In this document: in pieces, positions 24,620 to 35,896 of the stretch | Layout: every line of letters starts with the position of its first letter | Position numbering within the stretch: the first letter of the stretch is position 1 | Assembly (NCBI GenBank): GCA_037957365.1 | Contig: JARHVA010000638.1 | Coordinates: 4,641,501 to 4,705,500 of the forward strand | DNA length: 64,000 nucleotides | DNA from: Torreya grandis | Lineage: Eukaryota; Streptophyta; Pinopsida; Cupressales; Taxaceae | Direction: 5' to 3' | The notes under the pieces: model-generated | The model's input: the letters and a program-made list of their open reading frames with translations, nothing else | Database searches by the model: none | Told to the model about the DNA's origin: nothing | Program-made: the position numbers and the translations under genes

Positions 24620-25618
24620 TTTTACTTTCAGAATTAATTGGGTTTCATGATCTTTTGCAAAGCTCTGCTTGTATGCAGCTTGCACCTTGGCACATGACTT
24701 TCACATCTCCGACTCAAGGATTTTGCAACTTTTAGGCAAATTTTTCGTTTAATATATTAACTCCTTTTTTAAAAAACAATAATGTGAATGGTTCTTGAAC
24801 ACACAAAGTTGTCACATACTCCCCTTAACCCATAAAATTGAAAACTATCAACGGCATTTGAATTTTTGTGACACATGAACCATTGTTGCAACCAATGTAT
24901 CGCATATCCGTTAGGTATAAAATACCAGTCCATACAACATATGTATTCAAGAGAAAAGTGTGCAACCCGTGTATCTTAATGAACCAAAGACCCTAACAAT
25001 GAAATAATGCTTACAGATTTTACCCTTTCACTAGAATTATTGCTTGGGATTTGAAGTTTCAAACCAATACATACCAAATTATGTGTAGTAGTCTTGCAAT
25101 TTCCTTTAATAATTGTGATATTCCCAAAGCCATGACAAAGCAATAATATTATTGTCTTTGGCATTCTTGTTATTTATATAAATGAAAAATACAAAGAATT
25201 TTTGTTGGGTAATGTGTGCACAACACCAAAGAAAACAAGAGAAGCTAGAAGTTGATGATAAATGGCCAGTATTTTAACAGCAAAGTTTTCTACAACGTAT
25301 AACATGATAAATGCCAGAACAGAAAGAAAATGCATTTATTTTCATTCAAGAATGTTTTTATACAACTATATTGAAGGCAAACAATAAAAGCAAGTCCATG
25401 AGAGTGGCAAAATATATAAAATGCTCACAACTACTTTACAAATATTACTATGACAAGAATTCATTCACTACTTAAAAGATTTCTTGTAATATATTAAACT
25501 TTAAATAAACTCCAAAATCTTTTTTGATAGCCCTGCTCTTGCTTGTCCAAAGAATATATTCAAATTTCGGAGGCTATTCATTTCATATACATAAGACATC
25601 TGACATATATCAGTGCAC
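24620..25618. other. LSM6 3' flank and 3' UTR; no other gene seen
   Basis: On the minus strand this lies downstream of the LSM6 stop codon. A possible poly(A) signal (AATAAA on the minus strand) is at 25335-25340, about 280 bases past the stop. The short open frames here show no motif. The transcript end is not otherwise marked. Confidence 0.35.
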
Positions 25619-28600
25619 TTATGCTCCTTCAGCAAGTGTCCGCTTTGAAGTACTGATGTATAAGACTGCCCCAAAAACAGAGACAAATTAAAGGGGTCCC
25701 AAAATCAAAAGAAAATGAAAAACACTAAATAATCTTCAAGGAATAAATGAGGAACCACCAAAACTAAGTATCAAACATGAACCAAGAAAACAAACACTTT
25801 TAACATTATCTTTACCATTATTTCCTCTTATAAAAGCATCCCCATATTTGTTCTTTAGCTGACCATTGACATATTCTTCAGTCTGTTCCATTGCTATATT
25901 CATATATCCATCCAAACAAGCTAATATGCCTACACGCGTAAAAAGGCATCTAAGTACACAATGACAAATGTCTAATCAGCAAGCATGAAAACTGCCTAAG
26001 CAAACCAATTTCTAATTGACTACTAAAGCCCACATTAAAAAAATATCCAATCAGCAAGACATAATACATCCTCTCCCTGCAACTATGATTCTGCTTTAAA
26101 TTTTCTGCGAATAATTGATACTCCATAACGTTAGATATTTTGTTGCACACATAATTTGCCTTTTAATAAACTGCTCAAAGGAAAAATGCTCTGCATTGCT
26201 TGCGAATTTAAGATGACAAATGAAATATTAACAGCTCCTACAAAGTTAAAGATGACTTTATCCTATTGAACAAGTAATCATCGAAACAATGTAGCATTTA
26301 CTAACAAATAGTCGTAATATACAGAACAACCTGCAAAAAGACCTCAAATGAAATAAGCATAGCAATAAATTCTGCCAATAAATGTGGTAATTCTCTTAGA
26401 ATAAAGATGAGAAAGAGCGGAAAAAAAAAAATTGCCTCGATTTCAAACTGGACACATTATCAGTGTAATCCAACGTCCATAGTGAGGGGGGGAGTATTTT
26501 CTCAGATGGATGCAATGGAGGAAGGAGGTCAAACAGCGTCCTCTCGTCAGTCACTAGTGACGGGGCCACCTTATGATATAGTGACATTTGTTCTTAGTTT
26601 GCTTTCAGTTCAGTTTGCTTGTTTTCCGTTGTGCAGTGATTTCAGTGTTCCTGTTTTGCATAGTTTGTTGTGTTCAATAAAACCTCTGTAGTGAATTTTG
26701 GGGAAGAAATGAATGTTCAAAGAATCAGACTCTTGGGGGACTGGAGAAAATTTCGAAGTAAACTTCTGTTGTATAGTTAGTCTTGGAAGAACTAGGAATC
26801 TAAGGAAGATTCTGAATTCGAGGCTCAGTTTGGGAGCTCTAGGAATCTGAAGGATTAGGAATTCAGGGCCCGGGAACCTCATTGGAATTCGGTTCACAGC
26901 TACAACCGGATGGAGTGTTACTTGGTCTAAGCAGTGTCTTCAGGGAACAACATTTGCAAGATATTTGTCTTTTCTCCCACATTCACACTAGGGGGGGAGT
27001 GACTGTTATGAAATTAGTGTTTCATAGTTGTAATTTCATATTAGCATGTATGTGTGTTGAATAAATAAATGTAAATGAGTTGTTATTAACAACTCATAGT
27101 TAGTTGAGATATTATGTGAGTAAGAATAATACTAATACATGCTTATGTATTAGATGTACGTGAGTTGTACCTACAACTCACCTCTCTAGTCTTTAGGAAT
27201 GTTTCTAGGTTTGTTGAGTAAGAATAGGAATATGAGAGATTAGGGGAGATATCTAAGGGATTGAAGGCTGGTATTGACTCCTCCTTTGTAGGAGCATATC
27301 ACACTATTTATATGCAACTCCTATCATATGTTAAATGTTCCGAATGAATTAGAAATGAAGAATATTATTAAATGTCAAATTATACAGAATCATCCGTCCA
27401 AATTCTACAATTCCATATTGCTATCAGTCCATGCTTTTTATACACATTGAAGCAATAATGAACAGGTTATGTGCTGAGTTGAAGGTCTTAACAGATCAAA
27501 ATACACACAATCACATGGCAGAGTTGAATGGCGTTCTTACATGGACAGGTCTGCATAGTAGGTTGGCATTTTTGAGACTATATCATTGGGAACATGTCCT
27601 CCACACACTTGACTATGTTGCTTAGTAATATGACAAGCTCACATGCTTCTAATCAGGCACAAGACAATCTACCTTCAAATACTAACTTTAAACTCTTCTT
27701 TCAGACAAATAAACTAATCTCATTCACAAAACAAACTATCATTCAAAGGGGCGATTAGCATTATGTCTACCCCTCACAGAATAACCAATCTTCCACTAAA
27801 TGGAGTATCAACCTGCTCTAATACCACTGAGAAGAATTGGTGCAGACTGTACACAATTTGAACACATAATAATATTCTTCATTTCTAATTCATTCGGAAC
27901 ATTCAACATATGATAGGAGATACATATAAATAGTGTGATATGCTCCTACAAAGGTGTCAATACCAACCTTCAATCCCTTAGATATCTCCCCTAATCTCTC
28001 ATATCCATTGTCTTACTCAACAAACCTAAAAACACTCCTAAAGACTAGAGAGGCGAGTTGTAGTTACAACTCACATACATCTAATACATAAGCATGTATT
28101 AGTATTATTCTTACTCACATAATATCTCAACTAACTATGAGTTGTTAATATTACATTTGTTTATTTAACACACACACTAATATGAAATTACAACTATGCA
28201 ATACTAATTTCATAACAGAGAACACCCATCTCTTTTGCATGCTCAAAAAGTAGCTTTTATTGTCCAATATAAAATCAATGAAAAATAGATTTTCAAATCA
28301 GATTTTACAAAATAACTTAACAATAATATTGGTTTGGGTCCTGCCATAATCCAGAATAGATAAATTACCCCCACTAGTGTGCACAGAGATGAGTTATTAA
28401 CAAAAATAATTTAGAGACAATGTTTCCACAGTCCATAACATTAGCTTCATTTTTTTGGAAACAACTGTGTAGAAGGCTTTGAATCGATGTTTTGGGTCAC
28501 ACTCTGTGATGCATCATCAGGATTAGTGATAAGATGATCAGTTTTTTACATTTAAAGGCATATTAATGAATGATAGGAAGGTTACATCAGATACTACTCC

Positions 28601-29713
28601 AATCTTGGTTGAACATCAGATCTCTCTTCTGATACTAATAAATCATGATTTGCACATCTAGGTTTAGTATCACGGCTGGCTTATTATCTAGGTTTAGAAT
28701 TGTAGTCTGGATGCTCATACAATAAATTAACATGGTGAGCACATAAAATTTTAGACCTGCCCTGAACTGTTCTTTATTTGCATGAGCCAATCAGTGAGGT
28801 GTCTTCGGTAGAGTAATAAATCTTGGGCAAAGTCTCTTGTATGAGAAAAAAGAAACCTACTATTACATTTTCTTCAATAAATGTTGAATTCAAGCCAACT
28901 ATAGCATCATGCGAAGTAGCAACACTCAAGAGGATACTAGTTATTTAAAAATGCAACAAGTTCAGGTAACAGTTTTTCTTTGAGAATTATAAATGTTACT
29001 ATGCAGAAAAGGAACTAGATGCTACATTTACATAGCATTGACCCAGCAAACTATGAGTGTAAATGTAATTCAATTACTTGGGATTAAAACAGAAAAAACA
29101 TAGCAAACTAAAAGTGTAATTGTAATTCAAGTTCTTGGGATTAAATCGGAAAAAACTCCACAAACAAAGTGTTGAATTAAATTAAGAAGTCATAACTATG
29201 GATCGCCCACATTGACAGCAAAAAAATATGGACCTTTGCAATGACAAAAATAGTTGAGCAACATAGTATAAGATTGCAATGATTGGCAGGGAAGTATGTC
29301 AAAGGGATTGTAAGCTAAGAAACCTACTAAAGACAAGTAGAGTAGTAAAATTTCAACTTTTCTTACTTCTAAAATTTGATAATTGATTTCTCAATTCATT
29401 AAGCTCAGATAAATTAATATTCTTCATTGAAACTGTGACCCTCATTACAAATATGTCTCAAACAACTGAAAATGTAGAATGCTTTAAGGACTTTGTCCTA
29501 ACCAAATCACATATTGAGAACCATTAACAATGTTCTACCATTTCACATAATTAGAAACAAAGTCTGAAATGTGCTAATATCAAGCATTTAAAAATGGGGT
29601 ATATACTAACCTCTGTAATCTACACCGGAATTGAGTTTTACAACCACTGGTCGCCCCCGAATGGACTTGAGGAAATCTGCAGGGGTCTTTAAAGAGACAC
29701 CACCTCCACTCAT
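25619..29713 (-). CDS. LSM6: LSM6, U6 snRNA-associated Sm-like protein (three coding exons)
   Basis: Exons on the minus strand: 29713-29611, 25929-25816 and 25665-25619. Donors are GTTAGT and GTAAAG; acceptors end TAG and CAG. Both introns are phase 1 and the joined 264 bases code for 87 residues plus TAA. The first exon reads MSGGGVSLKTPADFLKSIRG, the expected LSM6 start, followed by RPVVVKLNSGVDYR. Exon 2 carries the Sm1 end LDGYMNIAMEQTEEYVNG (Asp41-Gly42-Tyr43-Met44-Asn45), and the Sm2 motif IRGNNVLYIS spans the last junction (Arg69-Gly70-Asn71). The length fits the family. LSM6 belongs to the heptameric LSM1-7 ring (cytoplasmic mRNA decapping) and the LSM2-8 ring (nuclear U6 snRNP). All visible residues are intact. 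The bases before the ATG (tattgtttag then cttaattt) look like an acceptor, so a 5' UTR intron is likely. Confidence 0.95.
25666..25815 (-). other. LSM6 intron 2 (150 bp)
   Basis: A short GT...AG intron between Asn72 and Val73. It begins GTAAAG and ends GGGGCAG on the minus strand. It holds no repeat. Confidence 0.9.
27004..27415 (+). mobile_element. Copia-type LTR, plus orientation (left arm of inverted pair)
   Basis: It starts TGTTATGAAATTAGTG directly after a polypurine-like stretch (agggggggagtgac, 26990-27003), as expected for a 3' LTR. It matches the reverse complement of 27828-28217 closely up to about 27370, then more loosely. Upstream 26450-27003 could be the element's 3' internal end. 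The right boundary is approximate; tgctatcagtcc just beyond (27419-27430) vaguely resembles a primer binding site. Confidence 0.7.
27815..27826 (-). promoter_or_regulatory. Copia-type primer binding site (initiator Met tRNA)
   Basis: TGGTATTAGAGC on the minus strand sits one base inside the LTR end. The single difference from TGGTATCAGAGC is C to T. Confidence 0.8.
27828..28217 (-). mobile_element. Copia-type 5' LTR, minus orientation (right arm of inverted pair)
   Basis: On the minus strand this runs from TGTTATGAAATTAGTATTGC to ...AATTCTTCTCA (390 bp). It is followed after one base by TGGTATTAGAGC, a one-mismatch version of the TGGTATCAGAGC initiator-Met tRNA binding site of plant Copia elements. 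So it is a 5' LTR whose internal region runs leftward and is cut off after about 410 bp by the left arm. Confidence 0.8.
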
Positions 29714-30700
29714 CTTCCCTTTGAAATTAAGCTAAACAATAGAACCAACAAATGAGTCCAACTTTTGTATACAAATGAGCATTAATCTTATGGCTTTTTC
29801 ATGTCTTTAAAGAAAAAACAAGTACATATTCATCCAAGATAATGAGAACATCATTGAAAGCTGTAATATGTAACTATTATTTGATAAACACATAAGTCAA
29901 TTTTAATTAAAGTTACATAGGTGTGCAGGCCCAGCCAATTTTCAGCAGCACAGGGTATGCACCCATACCGGATACACACCCCTCTTCTAAGACGCAACCA
30001 ATCACACATCTGGTGGTGCATCTGAAATGCACTCCAAACCCAAGGTGCAAGTTGAATGCTGGAAGTGGACCTAATCCACACACCCTATGTGTAAAAATAA
30101 AAATAAACAAAGTCTAGAAAGTAAAAAATGAGTATTATATAAAGGTTTTTTAACCCTAACAAAGTCAAGTTGTGGTTTAAATGCAGTTAAGTTTTGATAT
30201 ATCATATATGTCCTTACCATTGCTGAAATTTACAGTCTTTTAATGCACGTATAATTTATCATAATTCTTACACAACTGCATCCCCAAACCAATGCAGGGT
30301 CCCCCTGCAACTGTGCACCCATACAACCTTGCCATTAATCTGTGAATTTTAAGAAACAACCAATTTTAGGCTTATTCTATAAAGTATATTTCTATTCTAT
30401 TTAAAGTTTATTTCTATTCTAGGCTTAATGACCTAAATTGTTGATTCCAGTATGAGTACCAGAACAAGTGTGGGGATTGAGCACACTGGATCAGTGATCT
30501 ATTTTTTGGCCAGATACAACCTAAATATATATATATATATATAATTCAAGACGAATAAGCAAAATAACCACAAAACATTACTGATAAATCGATAATTGAC
30601 AATTCAATGGCAAATGCCATGATATATAAAAAACAAGTTAATAATCAGTGTTCAATCTACATAGTGCTCATGTAAACTCAATATAAATCAAGAGCATCAA
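29714..30700. other. LSM6 5' flank or 5' UTR intron; GC-richer patch at 29915-30105
   Basis: Sequence upstream of the LSM6 start codon. A roughly 190-bp patch that is GC-richer than its surroundings carries frames in both directions but no domain; it may be an old short repeat. An (AT)n run is at 30522-30543. No transcription start is identifiable. Confidence 0.35.
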
Positions 30701-31045
30701 CATGTTTTTGCTCTTCATCGAGAGCATCAACATTATCATGTGGTTCATTAGAACCACATACATTAGCACTGCCACTCCCACTAGCTACGCTATTGCAGGT
30801 TCTGAAAAGAAGTCTCTTGCTGCTCTGCGTCAACTAATGAAAGTTGGCCAATGGAAGCATCCAAGTCATAATGCTCTGACTCTACATCCCAATGCAATGT
30901 TGCCCCTTGTATTCGGCATACTTGTGTGATATAAGGCACAAGTTGGAATGCATGTAAAGTAAGTTTGCATTGAGGCAAAAGTGTTGTTTTGTTTTTTACT
31001 TTGATAAAATAAAATGCAAATTTGTTTTTAGGGCTTTTTAACAAA
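30700..31045 (-). pseudogene. Acidic, Ser/Gly-rich coding-like remnant, unidentified
   Basis: The minus strand reads HWDVESEHYDLDASIGQLSL then DAEQQETSFQ. After a frame change it continues SGSGSANVCGSNEPHDN and VDALDEEQKHVDALD to a stop. The composition resembles acidic tails of plant hAT-type transposases, but no domain is diagnostic. The direction is opposite to the hAT remnant at 32620-34340. Confidence 0.25.
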
Positions 31046-31619
31046 ATTAGGTTAATTTTTAGGTTTTTAAATGTTTTTTTGTGTTTTTTGTGGAGCCAAA
31101 TTTATATTTTGACTGAAAAAATAGTCAAACCCTGTCAAACCCTATGCATCCTGGCTTGCCCAGGTTCATCATTTTATGAGCCTGGAGATGAACCAGACTG
31201 GATCCAAGACCTGGGACAAGCCGTACAAGGAACAGTCACCCAAAACAGTAGCACTCGGCTTTGTAGCTAAAGACTATATTTTCCCAAGTGGTTCAGCGCA
31301 AGCAGTGGAAACAATCATACATTCAAGTTCCATTTCCTCTTGGTCTTGGGCCCTTGTAGTAGCCATGGGGACAATTGAAGGTACGGGTTAAGATAGGGTG
31401 CACTCATGTCGGCACCAAGAGATAGGGGTCAAGAGCAATCACATTACGGATCCAAGCCCAACCCCATATTTAGATTAATTTTATATTTGTTATTTTTTAA
31501 TTGAGTTCATTTACTCTAATAATGTCTATCGTAACATGTTATACTTCCAATCCCATTGACCTACTTTTGGCCATTCCCAGACATCAATATAATTTTATTT
31601 TATTGAAGTTCCATGAGCT
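31046..31619. other. No gene seen
   Basis: T-rich start, then a GC-richer segment (31140-31400) with repeated words (gagcctggagatgaacc, gacctgggacaagcc). Short frames only; probably transposon-derived. Confidence 0.3.
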
Positions 31620-32090
31620 GTGCCACAATGTTTACACCAACATTTATCCCTGATTAAAGGGTCGTGTCAAAAACACCTAGGCATTGAGGTTGTTAGATGG
31701 GCAACTCCAGCTCAAGTTCGAATAAAACTCAATCCTGGCCAAGCAGAAGGTGAAAGGTATTTCAGAATTCATGAAAGATCAGGATGGATTGCCTATTGTG
31801 GATATTTTTGTAGAAGTCACAGTAACTTAGCTGAAGAAAAGGCGCTACTTGCTGACCTCAAGATAACTAGAGAAAACCTAGGGATAGAGTTAAACGTTGA
31901 AGGCGACTCTAAACTAATAAATGAAGCAGTGAGGAAGAAATAATGCTCAAATTGGAGCCTTAGAACTGTTGTCATGCACATTGTGGAAATCCCAATCGAC
32001 TTCCCGAATGCCAAACTTGGACACAACAAGATGGGTGGTAACAAAGTTTCTGATCACCTCACTAACGAAGGGTGATTATCAAAGAAGGGG
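31620..32090 (+). pseudogene. RNase H-like domain remnant of a LINE-type element
   Basis: The frame contains VRWATPAQVRIKLNPG, then SGWIAYCGYFCRSHSNLAEE, ALLADLK and LNVEGDSKLINEAV, the usual order of the RVT_3 RNase H domain at the end of plant LINE pol proteins. The first catalytic Asp, normally just after KLN, is missing through a local deletion. The Glu (AEEKALL) and the Asp of EGDSK remain. After the stop at 31941, homology continues (CSNWSLRTVV, then NKVSDHLTNEG, cf. the usual NxVADxLAN). No reverse transcriptase is seen upstream, so this is a 5'-truncated, dead copy. Confidence 0.7.
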
Positions 32091-32619
32091 TCAACAGAAA
32101 GATCATCAGACAGTATTAAGTATATAACCACTTGAATAATATTTTTAAATATGGTAGGGGTCCCCTAATCTTAATTTATAATATGATTCTTGGATGAGGC
32201 TTAATGGACCTTGATGGGATTTACTCCCACCACCCAAAACTAATTCTATCATTAGAAAAGGAGTATTTGCTTGCACTCGCCACCGCAATCCTTTCAGTGT
32301 GAGGCCAAAAGCAAGGCTTCTATGCCTCCCTCATCCCATATTTGCATTTGGCATTCACCATTACTTTGAGCAGCAACAGAGATTGAGACTTGGGCTGACA
32401 TTCACAACAGACAACAATGGATTTGGAGGTAGGAAACTAATAAGCCTAAGATGTTACAATTGATTTTATAAATATATTCCTTTATCTCATTATGATACTG
32501 TATCATGTCAGTTAAATTCCTATTTTATACAATACATTGATCTGTAATTTGACCATTCGGCCATAAAGACAATCCCACAACAAGATGCCTCCAATACCGA
32601 ATACAGAAACATGCATTCT
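32091..32619. other. No gene seen
   Basis: It may include the 3' tail of the LINE remnant (cttaatttataatatgattc near 32170). No coding motif. Confidence 0.3.
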
Positions 32620-34340
32620 CCGACATCATTTCTGAGGATATTCAAGAAAATATTTTGGAATCTGGATAAGCTCCAACACTGTTTGTGATGCAAGTTTCAA
32701 AGCCCTTAAGTCTGAGGCTATCACAGAAAATATTTTTGATAATGTTGTGCAGGATGTCACCAGATAACTTGAAGAACATTGTGGCTCTTGGGCACATTCA
32801 AGACGCACAATACGATTTTATCCCTGCATCGATGGGAAAATCAAAACAAATATGAAGGTTCTCATCTATCATCCCAGGTTATAGTGCTGCTCACAACATT
32901 TGACGCACCATCTAACCTAAAAGATGTCAAACAGATTTATGGCTTGTCAGGTCAATTGTGTTGGAGGTGGGGATAAAAAATGTTGTACAGGTAGATACAA
33001 ATAGTGCTTCAAATTATTTGGTCGTCAGAACGCTTATCATCAACTAATAACCTGTTTGACTATGATTTTTGTTGAGATTTTACTCTAATGTCGTTTAAAT
33101 CACCTCAAGATGACCTCTATGAGTAGTCATTACCCTAATGACATTTTCCCTGATTTGGGTCCCCTTGCCTTATGATAATTACTAGAATACACGAGGAAAA
33201 ATGTCATTAGAGTAATGACTACTCATGGAGGTTATCTAGAGATGACACAAACGAGTAAAATCCCACAAAAAATAATAAAAGCTAATTAAATTGTTTATGG
33301 AAGCCTTCAATTACTTAACACAAATAACCTATTGTTTGTTTGGCCCCTTCTACGGCACACTATATAGATCACATGTCAGAAAAATTATCAAAATTCAGTG
33401 ACTAAAAACATGCATAGATAACACAATCCATTGCCAAATATATTTAGTACTACACATGTTATAATCTTAATGAATGCATACTTAAAAAATTAAAAACTGA
33501 TCAATGCTTTGCTACGAACTTCATCTCCTTCCACATAATTTGTGGTCAAAAGGAAATTTTGAAGAAAATGCTTGATGGCCAAGAGATGATGAGTTGGTGT
33601 TTTCCAAAAAAACAGGTGCCATAGATGTCATGTCATTTCTGTTTGATCGAGTTCTTTGAAGGGCTACTCGGGAGGCAATAAAATTCTTGAGACAATGGTT
33701 AAGATCCTTTGCATGGTCAATGGGGATAGATTACACAGGTATATGAGGGCAGTGATCACAGACATTGTCATGATATCATACAAGGAGGTCACATCAACTT
33801 CACAGACCTCTGAATTGCCAAGAATTATTGACCTGTTTCTTTTATGGTAAGTCCTTTTCTCAAAAAGAGTTGATGGAAGACTTATATCTGTGTATTAAAA
33901 TGTCCCCTGAATTAGCAAATGACAAAACAATCATGTTGCAGCTCGAAAAGTATAAGAGTATAGAGAGCCTGTTAGGGTATAACAAATCATCATATAAAGG
34001 AAAATTGCATCACCAGGCATCTTTCTAGCTTTAAGCCTTATCTCTTACAGTCATTTCACATTGTTGTGATAAAAAATATGATTACTTACAATGATCAATA
34101 AAAGTTCTCTGCTTTGTTTCATTACTAACTTTGTATTATGTTCCATGCAATTAGATAAGCCCTAGATACATGTTGGAAGGATTTTGGTGTCCCAACTTTT
34201 GAGCTTCAAAAGATTGCCAATACAGTTTTGAGCTTAGAATGTGCTACTACTGGATGTGAGCATAATTGATGTATAAAAACATGCATTCCACAAAATACAA
34301 CAGAACAGCACATATATGGATGAATGACTTAAAGCTCATC
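32620..34340 (+). pseudogene. hAT-family transposase pseudogene
   Basis: Collinear pieces of a plant hAT transposase appear in shifting frames. They are LEEHCGSWAHSRRTI (32768 on), VIVLLTTFDAPSNLKDVKQI (about 32880) and NVVQVDTNSASNYL (32979-33020, DUF659-like, where the family has VVTDNASNY). Further on come FATNFISFHII then QKEILKKML (33503 on), VKILCMVNGDRLHRYM (33690 on), FFYGKSFSQKELMEDLYLCI (33834 on) and CWKDFGVPTFELQKIANTVL with CATTGCEHN (34171-34269, the C-terminal dimerisation domain). Such proteins cut and paste hAT elements in the nucleus. Stops and frameshifts throughout, and a 200-bp foldback insertion, make it dead. The N-terminal BED zinc finger was not found. Confidence 0.8.
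33066..33272. mobile_element. Foldback/MITE-like element with long inverted arms
   Basis: The left arm (33066-33148) and right arm (33197-33272) are near reverse complements. The left reads tttttgttgagattttactc ... gagtagtcattaccctaatg; the right reads aatgtcattagagtaatgac ... cgagtaaaatcccacaaaa. A loop of about 48 bases separates them. The pair interrupts the hAT pseudogene between its DUF659-like and middle parts. Target duplication not resolved. Confidence 0.75.
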
Positions 34341-35356
34341 ATACATGCATTATAACCTTCAACTCCACAGCAACAAAACTGAAAGGAAGTGATGTGCAAG
34401 CGCTCAATAGGTTAATATTCATCCATCATCAAACTAGATAGCTTAGACAAAGGAGCCAGCATTTGGACATACATAACTGAATTGGCTAGATGCAATGTCT
34501 GAAGCCAATTTGGGGAAAAGAGAAGCAACAGGACAATCAGACTAGAAGTGGCACTCCTAAGAGCTGTATCCTTTGATTTTGTGATTTATTTCATGGCATG
34601 GACATAATTCTCCGGCTTTTAGATACTAAGACTCTGTACAGAAGTTGAACTTATACTAGAAAATAATTGATGAATATGGTCAAATACATTATATGGTGTG
34701 TATTTTCCTATTTAGTACTCAATTTGACATGTATTCATGTGTAAATTTATATTTATGAAGTTAGTTTCCCATACAATTAAAAAACCCTAATGGTTGGAGG
34801 GGAAATCAAATTAATTGTCGTGTATTTTGCCACATTTTGGTGCCAAGTTTTGCAAAGTTCCGAGTCTCTTACCTTGCCATGTCCAAGCCGAGTGCTCTTG
34901 ACTATGGTATAACATCAATGCCATATTTACACAGTTGGAGCAGCAGAATACATGTTCTAATGGACAAGGAGGATCTTGACCAGCAAAGGCTATCGGAGCA
35001 GTTTCAGGTCTGTTCTAGTGACACGGGAGGATCTTGACCAGAGAAGAGTGTCAAGACCATTAGGGACCTTCTGTAAAATCATTCGAAACTATATTCAACC
35101 CTGAATACTTCATACATCATCTTAAATAAATTGATTGTTACATTGCAGCGAGTGTTGTGATTCTTGTTATTTTAGAATTCCTCCATATTTATATACAACA
35201 GAAATCTTCATGTAAATTTTTATTTTATTTTTACGCATGTTGAAATTATAGATAGATACTACAACACTTGAATGGTTGACTTGTAAATCTCACACTAGTG
35301 ATACTTTTAGGGGCCACTAAAAATTTGTTGCATTAGTGAAGCTGTTTTGGGGGCAA
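34341..35356. other. No gene identified; short exon-like stretch near 34940
   Basis: A plus-strand stretch around 34941-35005 reads RIHVLMDKEDLDQQRLSEQF before a cag/gtctgt donor-like site, but no partner exon is seen. The word aggatcttgaccag is duplicated at 34970 and 35028. Confidence 0.25.
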
Positions 35357-35470
35357 CAAGCTATTTGTTATATGATATATTATTGAGGCTACTTCAATAC
35401 CATCAAGCTATTTGTTATATAATATATTATTGAGGCTACGTCAATACCATCAAGCTACTTGTTATATCGA
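35357..35470. repeat. 47-bp tandem repeat, about 2.4 copies
   Basis: caagcta(t/c)ttgttatat starts at 35357, 35404 and 35451, exactly 47 bases apart, with tattattgaggctac and tcaatacc between. Degenerate flanking copies (gaagctgttttggggg, gaagctatttactgt) extend it. Confidence 0.9.
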
Positions 35471-35780
35471 CACGACTATTTTGGGACAACGAAGCTATTT
35501 ACTGTATCTGTGAAGTCACTTCGAGGCCACAGAGACATCACCTATTCAGGGTCAGATATAACAAAGTTAGTGGAAGTCCCAAATTAGCAAGCCCAAATTC
35601 CAATGGGGAACAGGTGATGAATGATGAGGTACACCTATCTATCGATAGGTTTAGTGTTGGTCATACTACTCAATCTCACAAATCTGCCAGACTCCAGATT
35701 CATGCAAACCTCAAGGCTAACATATTATATATGTTTAAAATATGTTGTTTATATGCAAGTACATGGAAGGAGTTTCATTA
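35434..35780 (+). other. Open frame without ATG start, coding-like 3' half
   Basis: A frame open for 115 codons after a TGA at 35431 and ending with TAA at 35778. The 3' half (from about 35551) looks protein-like: YNKVSGSPKLASPNSNGEQ, then DEVHLSIDRFSVGHTTQSHK. It follows an acceptor-like ttcag at 35545-35549. No family recognised. It could be an exon or decayed transposon code. Confidence 0.2.
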
Positions 35781-35896
35781 AAATGTAAGAAATGTGAGGA
35801 CATTTATGCATTTTGTCCTTTTTATATAATTGACAGACATTTAAATTGCTCACATCTAAACATTAGGTTTCAAACATAGAATGAAAAAGACTTTAC

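Larger units (their letters stand above)
25930..29610 (-). other. LSM6 intron 1 (3.68 kb) carrying retroelement pieces
   Basis: A GT...AG intron splitting the Gly35 codon. Its middle is occupied by two inverted copies of one Copia-type LTR (27004-27415 and 27828-28217). The rest shows no gene; open frames at 26407-26691 and 26882-27064 have no recognised domain and may be the tail of the plus-oriented element. Confidence 0.9.
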
